A DNA stretch of 64,000 nucleotides from Streptomyces longisporoflavus (GTDB lineage Bacteria > Actinomycetota > Actinomycetes > Streptomycetales > Streptomycetaceae). The notes beneath the pieces are model-generated. The model had not been told where the DNA came from. It saw only the letters and a list, made by a program, of their open reading frames with translations, and did not search any database. Position 1 is the first letter of the stretch. Each line of letters begins with the position of its first letter. The stretch is from NCBI RefSeq assembly GCF_014649775.1, contig NZ_BMTR01000007.1:1-64000 (forward strand), given 5' to 3'. This document shows, in pieces, positions 59,043-64,000 of this stretch. The translations under genes and the position numbers were made by a program.

Positions 59043-59741
59043 ATGAAGCGCAACATCGTCATCGCCACCGTCGCAGCCCTGGCCCTCGCCGGGGGCGGTA
59101 CGGCGACAGCACTCGCTGCCACCGGCGACGACGACTCGTCGGCCGCCGCGAAGAAGTCGAGCGTTCAGCTGAAGGACAACGACCGTGACGACGACCGGTA
59201 CGACGACGACCGCGCCGACGACCGGAACGATGACCGGGACGACGCCAAGGAGAACAGCGCCGAGGCGAAGGCCGCCAAGGTGACGGCCGCGGACGCTATC
59301 AAGGCGGCGCTGGCCGACTCGTCCGGCACGGCGGTCTCCGCCGAGCTCGACGACGAGGACAACGGCGGCCTGGTCTGGGACGTCGACCTGCTCAAGGGCG
59401 ACACGTGGCACAGCGTCCAGGTCGACCCCGGCACCGGCAAGGTGCTCGGCTCGCACACCGAGAAGGACGACGACGGCGACGCGAAGCGGGTCGCCGCGGC
59501 CCTGAAGGGTGCCTCCGTCAACGCCGAGGACGCGGCGAAGGCCGCCGCCGCCAAGGGCACGGTGACCTCCGTGGACCTGGACGACGACGGCACGGCCACG
59601 GCCTGGGAGGCAGAGACGGCCTCCGGCAAGGGCGCGGAGTCCGACTGGAAGGTCGACGCGCAGTCGGGCAAGGTCACGGCGGACAAGTCGGACAGCCGCG
59701 ACGATGAGGACGACGCGGACGACAACGACTCCGACGACTAA
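59043..59741 (+). CDS. Secreted PepSY-domain protein
   Basis: 232 aa. Signal peptide (IVIATVAALALAGGGTATALA), a strongly acidic/basic linker (DRDDDRYDDDRADDRNDDRD region, residues 40-70), then two PepSY units (AADAIKAALADSSGTAVSAELDD ... WDVDLLKGDTWHSVQVDPGTGKVL; and AEDAAKAAAAKGTVTSVDLDD ... WKVDAQSGKVTAD) and an Asp-rich tail. Possible inhibitor or sensor accessory of the neighbouring two-component system. ATG with GGGAGGA upstream. Confidence 0.88.
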   Translation: MKRNIVIATVAALALAGGGTATALAATGDDDSSAAAKKSSVQLKDNDRDDDRYDDDRADDRNDDRDDAKENSAEAKAAKVTAADAIKAALADSSGTAVSAELDDEDNGGLVWDVDLLKGDTWHSVQVDPGTGKVLGSHTEKDDDGDAKRVAAALKGASVNAEDAAKAAAAKGTVTSVDLDDDGTATAWEAETASGKGAESDWKVDAQSGKVTADKSDSRDDEDDADDNDSDD

Positions 59742-59771
59742 TTCGCGCGGCGTTCCCCTGACCCACGACAT

Positions 59772-59808
59772 GCGCCGCCCCCGCAGGAATGCCCTGCGGG
59801 GGCGGCGC
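59772..59808 (+). terminator. Terminator after the PepSY gene
   Basis: Perfect 16-bp stem (59772-59787 and 59793-59808) with a 5-base loop, 30 bases past the stop codon. Confidence 0.85.
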
Positions 59809-59861
59809 GTTGCCACGCGGGGGGTGCGATGCCGGGTTGCTTGCTGGTGCAACTGCCTGGA

Positions 59862-59953
59862 CCGTCGCTGCGCGACGGAGTTTTCCCGCCCACCCACCCG
59901 ATTACCCCGAGTCATCGGGTGGGTGGGCGGGAGAGAATCGCCGCGCAGCGGCG
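59862..59953. repeat. Composite palindromic element, copy 2
   Basis: Inner perfect 19-bp stem (59884-59902 with 59914-59932; CCCGCCCACCCACCCGAT type) flanked by two small hairpins, CCGTCG-CTGCG-CGACGG (59862-59878) and CGCCGC-GCA-GCGGCG (59939-59953). Same architecture as 36771-36866, again between convergent genes. The rest of 59809-60033 holds no gene. Confidence 0.85.
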
Positions 59954-60033
59954 TCTGGTCCGGCGCCCCCGACGCAGAGCAAGCAGACCCAACGCCCAGC
60001 CCGCACCCGCACAGGCCAAGCAGACACCCCCCG

Positions 60034-61008
60034 CTAACCCCCGGAGGGCGCCGCCCCCACCGTCAACGACTCCACAAGCTCGTCCGCCGCCGAGTACGGA
60101 TCAAGCTCCCCGGCGACGATCCGCTCCGCGAGAGCGGAGAGCCGCGCATCGCCGTGGAGATCAGCGATACGCTCCCGCAAAGCCGTCACCGCGATGGTCT
60201 CCACCTCGCGCGCGGCCCGCGCGGCCCTGCGCTCCCCCAGGACCCCCCGCTCCTCCATCCAGGCCCGGTGCTTCTCCAGGGCTTCGACGACCTCGTCGGT
60301 CCCCTCGCCCCGCGCGGCCACCGTCTTCACGATGGGCGGGCGCCAGTCCCCCGCCTCGCGGGACTCCCCGAGCCCCAGCATGTGGTTCAGCTCGCGCGCG
60401 GTCGCGTCCGCACCGTCCCGGTCCGCCTTGTTGACCACGTACACATCGCCGATCTCCAGGATTCCGGCCTTCGCCGCCTGGATACCGTCGCCCATGCCGG
60501 GCGCGAGCAGCACCACCGACGTGTCCGCCTGCGAGGCGATCTCCACCTCGGACTGGCCGACCCCGACCGTTTCCACCAGGATCACGTCGCAGCCCGCGGC
60601 GTCGAGCACCCGGATCGCCTGCGGCGCCGACCACGCGAGGCCGCCGAGGTGGCCGCGCGTCGCCATGGAGCGGATGTAGACCCCGGGGTCGGACGCGTGC
60701 TCCGACATCCGGACCCGGTCGCCGAGCAGCGCGCCCCCGGAGAACGGGGACGACGGGTCGACGGCGAGGACGCCGACCCGCTTGCCCGCCCGGCGGTACG
60801 CGGACACCAGCGCCGACGTCGAAGTCGACTTGCCGACACCGGGCGACCCCGTGAGGCCCACCACGTACGCGTGCCCCGCCAGCGGAGCCAGCGCCGCCAT
60901 GACCTCGCGGAGCTGCGGTGACGCCCCCTCGACCAGTGAGATCAGCCGGGCCACGGCCCGCGGCCTGCCCTCGCGGGCCTGGGCCACCAGGGAGGGGACG
61001 TCCTGCAT
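60034..61008 (-). CDS. meaB: MeaB/ArgK-type GTPase, mutase chaperone
   Basis: 324 aa G3E-family GTPase. P-loop GLTGSPGVGKST (51-62), VLAVDPSSPFSGGALLGDRVRM, VILVETVGVGQSEVEIA (switch) and VVNKADRDGA (NKxD). Protects and reloads B12-dependent acyl-CoA mutases. Fits with icmA and the epimerase in this window. Upstream of its start is a 24-bp-period tandem repeat. Confidence 0.94.
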   Translation of the reverse strand: MQDVPSLVAQAREGRPRAVARLISLVEGASPQLREVMAALAPLAGHAYVVGLTGSPGVGKSTSTSALVSAYRRAGKRVGVLAVDPSSPFSGGALLGDRVRMSEHASDPGVYIRSMATRGHLGGLAWSAPQAIRVLDAAGCDVILVETVGVGQSEVEIASQADTSVVLLAPGMGDGIQAAKAGILEIGDVYVVNKADRDGADATARELNHMLGLGESREAGDWRPPIVKTVAARGEGTDEVVEALEKHRAWMEERGVLGERRAARAAREVETIAVTALRERIADLHGDARLSALAERIVAGELDPYSAADELVESLTVGAAPSGG

Positions 61009-61029
61009 GTCAGACAGCTCCGTTCCAAG

Positions 61030-61073
61030 ACGTTTCCGGGTCGGGGAAACAAAACGTTTCCGGGTCGGGGAAA
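61030..61073. repeat. Two 20-bp direct repeats between thiolase and meaB
   Basis: ACGTTTCCGGGTCGGGGAAA at 61030 and 61054, exact copies with 24-base period. Each has an internal dyad TTTCC/GGAAA. Located 22 bases before the meaB start and 20 bases after the thiolase stop. Confidence 0.9.
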
Positions 61074-61092
61074 AGCGTGCGCGCGAAACGCG

Positions 61093-62295
61093 TCAGCCCT
61101 TCGCCACCTTCACGATCAGCGCGTCACCCTGCCCGCCGCCACCGCACAGCGCGGCCGCGCCCACGCCGCCGCCGCGCCGCTTCAGTTCGAGGGCCAGGTG
61201 CAGGACGACACGTGCGCCGGACATCCCGATCGGATGACCCAGGGCGATGGCACCGCCGTTGACGTTCACCTTTTCCGAGGAGACTCCGAGGTCCTTCATT
61301 GACTGCACCGCGACCGCGGCGAAGGCCTCGTTGATCTCGATCAGGTCGAGGTCCTCGACGTCCAGGCCCTCCTTCTTCAGCGCGTGCCGGATAGCGTTCG
61401 ACGGCTGCGACTGGAGCGAGTTGTCCGGGCCGGCCACGTTGCCGTGCGCCCCGATCTCGGCGATCCAGTCCAGGCCGAGCTCGAGGGCCTTGGCCTTGGA
61501 CATCACCACGACCGCCGCCGCACCGTCGGAGATCTGCGAGGACGTACCCGCCGTGATCGTGCCGTCCTTGGTGAAGGCCGGGCGCAGCTTGCCGAGCGAC
61601 TCGGCGGTCGTCTCGCCGCGGATGCCCTCGTCCTGCGAGAACAGGACCGGGTCGCCCTTGCGCTGCGGGATCTCGACCGGGGTGATCTCGGCCTCGAAGA
61701 TGCCGTTCTTCTGGGCGGCGGACGCGCGCTGGTGGGAGGCGGCGGCGATCTCGTCCTGCTCGGGGCGCGCGATGCCGAGGCGGGTGTTGTGCTTCTCCGT
61801 GGACTCGCCCATGGCGATGTTCTCGGTGGAGTCGGTCAGACCGTCGTACGCCATGGAGTCGATCATCTCGATGGCGCCGTACTTGTAGCCCTCGCGCGAC
61901 TTCGGCAGGAGGTGCGGCGCGTTCGTCATCGACTCCTGGCCGCCGGCGACGACGACCTCGAACTCGCCCGCGCGGATCAGCTGGTCGGCGAGCGCGATCG
62001 CGTCGAGCCCGGAGAGGCACACCTTGTTGACGGTGAGCGCGGGGACGTTCATCGGGATGCCCGCCTTGACGGCGGCCTGACGTGCCGGGATCTGCCCTGC
62101 CCCGGCCGTGAGGACCTGCCCCATGATCACGTACTGCACCTGGTCGCCGCCGATGCCGGCCCGGTCGAGCGCGGCCTTGATCGCGAACCCGCCCAGGTCG
62201 GCGCCGGAGAAGGACTTCAGGGAGCCGAGCAGGCGGCCCATGGGCGTTCGAGCGCCCGCGACGATCACTGAGGTGGTACCGGTCGTTCCAGACAT
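61093..62295 (-). CDS. Acetyl-CoA C-acetyltransferase (thiolase)
   Basis: 400 aa. Nucleophile Cys93 in TVNKVCLSGLDAI, NGGAIALGHPIGMSGAR with the catalytic histidine and CGGGGQGDALIV with the second cysteine. Condenses two acetyl-CoA to acetoacetyl-CoA or works in reverse. ATG start. Same strand as meaB; divergent from the epimerase gene 136 bases away. Confidence 0.93.
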   Translation of the reverse strand: MSGTTGTTSVIVAGARTPMGRLLGSLKSFSGADLGGFAIKAALDRAGIGGDQVQYVIMGQVLTAGAGQIPARQAAVKAGIPMNVPALTVNKVCLSGLDAIALADQLIRAGEFEVVVAGGQESMTNAPHLLPKSREGYKYGAIEMIDSMAYDGLTDSTENIAMGESTEKHNTRLGIARPEQDEIAAASHQRASAAQKNGIFEAEITPVEIPQRKGDPVLFSQDEGIRGETTAESLGKLRPAFTKDGTITAGTSSQISDGAAAVVVMSKAKALELGLDWIAEIGAHGNVAGPDNSLQSQPSNAIRHALKKEGLDVEDLDLIEINEAFAAVAVQSMKDLGVSSEKVNVNGGAIALGHPIGMSGARVVLHLALELKRRGGGVGAAALCGGGGQGDALIVKVAKG

Positions 62296-62431
62296 GTGCC
62301 ACGGCCCCTTGGGAGGAGGAGTTAATGAGGGTTTACTTGAATGTACTGAGCGGTACGCCGCGCGTCACCGGGCCTCCGGTGTGATCGCGCGCACGTTGCG
62401 TAATCACCGCCGGAAGGGCTGCACTTAAATC

Positions 62432-62872
62432 ATGCTGACGCGAATCGATCACATCGGGATCGCCTGTTTCGACCTGGACAAGACCGTCGAGTTCTACCGG
62501 GAGACTTATGGCTTCACGGTGTTCCACACCGAAGTCAACGAAGAGCAGGGCGTGCGCGAGGCCATGCTGAAGATCAATGAGACGAGCGACGGCGGCGCCT
62601 CCTACCTGCAACTTCTGGAGCCCACCCGCGACGATTCCGCCGTGGGCAAATGGCTGGCGAAGAACGGCGAAGGAGTGCACCACATCGCCTTCGGCACCGC
62701 GGATGTCGACGGCGACGCCGCGGCCGTCAAGGAAAAGGGCGTACGTGTCCTTTATGAGGAGCCCCGGATCGGATCCATGGGATCCCGCATCACCTTCCTG
62801 CACCCCAAGGACTGTCACGGTGTACTGACCGAACTGGTCACTTCGGCCGCTCAGGAGTCACCGGAGCACTGA
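62432..62872 (+). CDS. mce: Methylmalonyl-CoA epimerase
   Basis: 146 aa glyoxalase fold. MLTRIDHIGIACFDLDKTVEFY (metal His7), SYLQLLEPTRDDSAVGKWL, GEGVHHIAFGTADV, GSRITFLHPKDCHGVLTELV (metal Glu near the end). Interconverts the 2R and 2S forms of methylmalonyl-CoA for mutase and polyketide use. ATG directly preceded by TTAAATC, with no Shine-Dalgarno visible. Confidence 0.94.
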   Translation: MLTRIDHIGIACFDLDKTVEFYRETYGFTVFHTEVNEEQGVREAMLKINETSDGGASYLQLLEPTRDDSAVGKWLAKNGEGVHHIAFGTADVDGDAAAVKEKGVRVLYEEPRIGSMGSRITFLHPKDCHGVLTELVTSAAQESPEH

Positions 62873-63070
62873 CCTCCGCATACTTGGGCCGGTAGGGTTG
62901 GGGGCGGCCGTCCGAAGTATGGGCGGCCGGTCGTCCGTACGCTGGGCGGCCGCTTGCCGGGGTCCGGGTTTCGGGGGACGAGCATCAGGGCAGCAGCCCA
63001 CGCTCCGCTGTTGATCTGACACCATTCCCCGTGGGCCCCGTTCGGCGGATGGACAGGGCCCGGCGACCGA

Positions 63071-63186
63071 AGTGGGGTTCCCCCCTACTTGGGCGCAGTG
63101 AGGGCTTGGAGTGGGGTCTCCCCTACTTGGGCGCAGTGAGAGCTTGGAGTGGGGTCTCCCCTGCTCGAACGAAGTTGAGAGCTTGG
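63071..63186. repeat. Three tandem 38-39 bp repeats upstream of scy
   Basis: Units at 63071-63109, 63110-63147 and 63148-63186, each starting AGTGGGGT, passing through CCCC and ending GAGAGCTTGG or similar. The third is a hairpin form (CTCGAAC-GAA-GTTGAG inside CCCC/GGGG). They end 19 bases before the scy start and fill a third of the 333-base gap 62873-63205, which otherwise contains GGGCGGCCG-rich sequence and no gene. Confidence 0.92.
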
Positions 63187-63205
63187 GGAAGGATGGGACC
63201 GCGCA

Positions 63206-64000
63206 GTGCGGGGCTACGAACGCCAAGAGAGCTCGCGGGCTGAGACGGACCATCTTTCGCGGTTCGAGGCCGAGATGGACCGGCTGAAGACCGAGCGAGA
63301 GAAGGCTGTTCAGCACGCCGAAGACCTCGGCTACCAGGTCGAGGTGTTGCGCGCCAAGCTGCACGAGGCGCGCCGTAACCTCGCGTCCCGCCCCGCCTAC
63401 GACGGCGCGGACATCGGCTACCAGGCCGAGCAGTTGCTCCGTAACGCCCAGATCCAGGCCGATCAGCTGCGCCAGGACGCCGAGCGGGAGCTGCGCGACG
63501 CCCGTGCGCAGACCCAGCGGATCCTCCAGGAGCACGCCGAGCAGCAGGCCAGGCTCCAGTCCGAGCTGCACGCCGAGGCGGTGTCACGCCGTCAGCAGCT
63601 CGACCAGGAGCTGTCCGAGCGCCGCCAGACCGTCGAGTCGCACGTCAACGAGAACGTGGCGTGGGCCGAGCAGCTGAGGGCGCGCACGGAGCAGCAGGCG
63701 CGCCGCCTGCTCGACGAGTCGCGCGCCGAGGCCGATCAGGCCCTCGCCGCCGCCCGCGCCGAGGCCGAGCGCGTGGCCGAGGAGGCCCGCCAGCGCCTGT
63801 CGAGCGACGCCGAGGCGGCCCGCGCCGAGGCCGAGACGATTTTGCGCCGGGCCCGCACGGACGCCGAGCGCCTCCTGAACGCCGCGTCCACGCAGGCGCA
63901 GGAGGCCACCGACCACGCGGAGCAGCTGCGCTCCACCACGGCCACCGAGTCCGAACAGGCGCGCCGCCAGGCGACCGAGGCGAGCCGGGCCGCCGAGCAG
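63206..64000 (+). CDS. scy: Scy polarisome coiled-coil protein (partial)
   Basis: 265 codons to the right edge. Opens VRGYERQESSR..., then long uninterrupted coiled coil with hendecad-like ARAEAER/QARRLLDESRAEADQ runs (YQVEVLRAKLHEARRNL, LLRNAQIQADQLRQDAERE). From memory this matches the N-terminus of Scy (SCO5397), which marks hyphal tips, gathers DivIVA and directs branching. GTG start with GGAAGGA upstream. The neighbouring epimerase and thiolase genes agree with its known position. Confidence 0.93.
   Translation, partial: MRGYERQESSRAETDHLSRFEAEMDRLKTEREKAVQHAEDLGYQVEVLRAKLHEARRNLASRPAYDGADIGYQAEQLLRNAQIQADQLRQDAERELRDARAQTQRILQEHAEQQARLQSELHAEAVSRRQQLDQELSERRQTVESHVNENVAWAEQLRARTEQQARRLLDESRAEADQALAAARAEAERVAEEARQRLSSDAEAARAEAETILRRARTDAERLLNAASTQAQEATDHAEQLRSTTATESEQARRQATEASRAAEQ

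Noticed and set aside
63071..63186. CRISPR-like array before scy
   Set aside because: Three direct tandem copies without spacers; matches dispersed intergenic repeats instead.

Overview
The window is chromosomal DNA of a Streptomyces-type actinomycete. The evidence is very high GC with G/C in third codon positions, frequent GTG and TTG starts, GTGA/ATGA stop-start overlaps, mycothiol-type redox genes, sugar ABC importers without their own ATPase, and the start of the polar coiled-coil gene scy at the right edge. From memory, gene order largely follows the Streptomyces coelicolor interval around SCO5442 (treS) to SCO5397 (scy). No rRNA, tRNA, CRISPR array or intact insertion sequence was seen.

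Layout. 1-4056: end of treS, maltokinase and glgB, the trehalose-to-alpha-glucan (GlgE) pathway. 4013-9855 (minus): HelD-like RNA polymerase motor, trxA with a MerR regulator, an imine-reductase-like gene, a DsbA/mycothiol-nitroreductase-like protein and a secreted GDSL esterase. 10042-15272: a coupled zinc-ribbon/HIT pair, then dctA divergent from a CitA/DcuS-type two-component system. 15499-21199: a CUT1 sugar importer followed by a receptor Ser/Thr kinase whose outer domain resembles a solute-binding protein. 21212-24946: a second HIT gene and a gene-poor patch with degraded or truncated frames, a lipoprotein/secreted pair and a stub of a type VII-secreted toxin N-terminus. 24999-31212: central carbon block pfkA, pta-ackA, pyk. 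31326-34004: DUF6230/DUF6114/low-complexity secreted protein operon. 34675-36679: thioredoxin-TPR protein and a TetR regulator. 37099-42598: MurG-like transferase with a LegB-like dehydratase, an MprAB-like two-component system and a secreted alpha/beta hydrolase. 42838-47951: isobutyryl-CoA mutase large subunit (icmA), DUF3817 protein, MarR, MFS and ArsR. 48038-52929: GH6 lipoprotein, copper radical oxidase glxA and cellulose-synthase-like cslA. 53237-56775: thiamine-binding protein, second DUF3817 protein, three AIM24-family genes and MarR. 56779-59741: two-component system divergent from a PepSY protein. 60034-62872: meaB, thiolase and methylmalonyl-CoA epimerase. 63206 to the end: scy.

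How genes work together. Acetyl-/propionyl-/butyryl-CoA handling recurs (pta-ackA, icmA, meaB, thiolase, epimerase) and fits precursor supply for polyketides and acetate or branched-acid assimilation. Cell-tip biology recurs at the right side (cslA-glxA-GH6, scy).

The most unusual material is non-coding: short tandem repeats at gene 3' ends (31286, 36861, 49088, 53153, and inside the end of a histidine kinase gene at 14171), a composite palindrome present twice, both times between convergent genes (36771 and 59862), and a 38-39 bp repeat that is tandem before scy and appears to have been absorbed in frame into an AIM24 gene. Several promoters have a palindrome with a -10 box placed for leaderless translation (pyk, icmA, merR).
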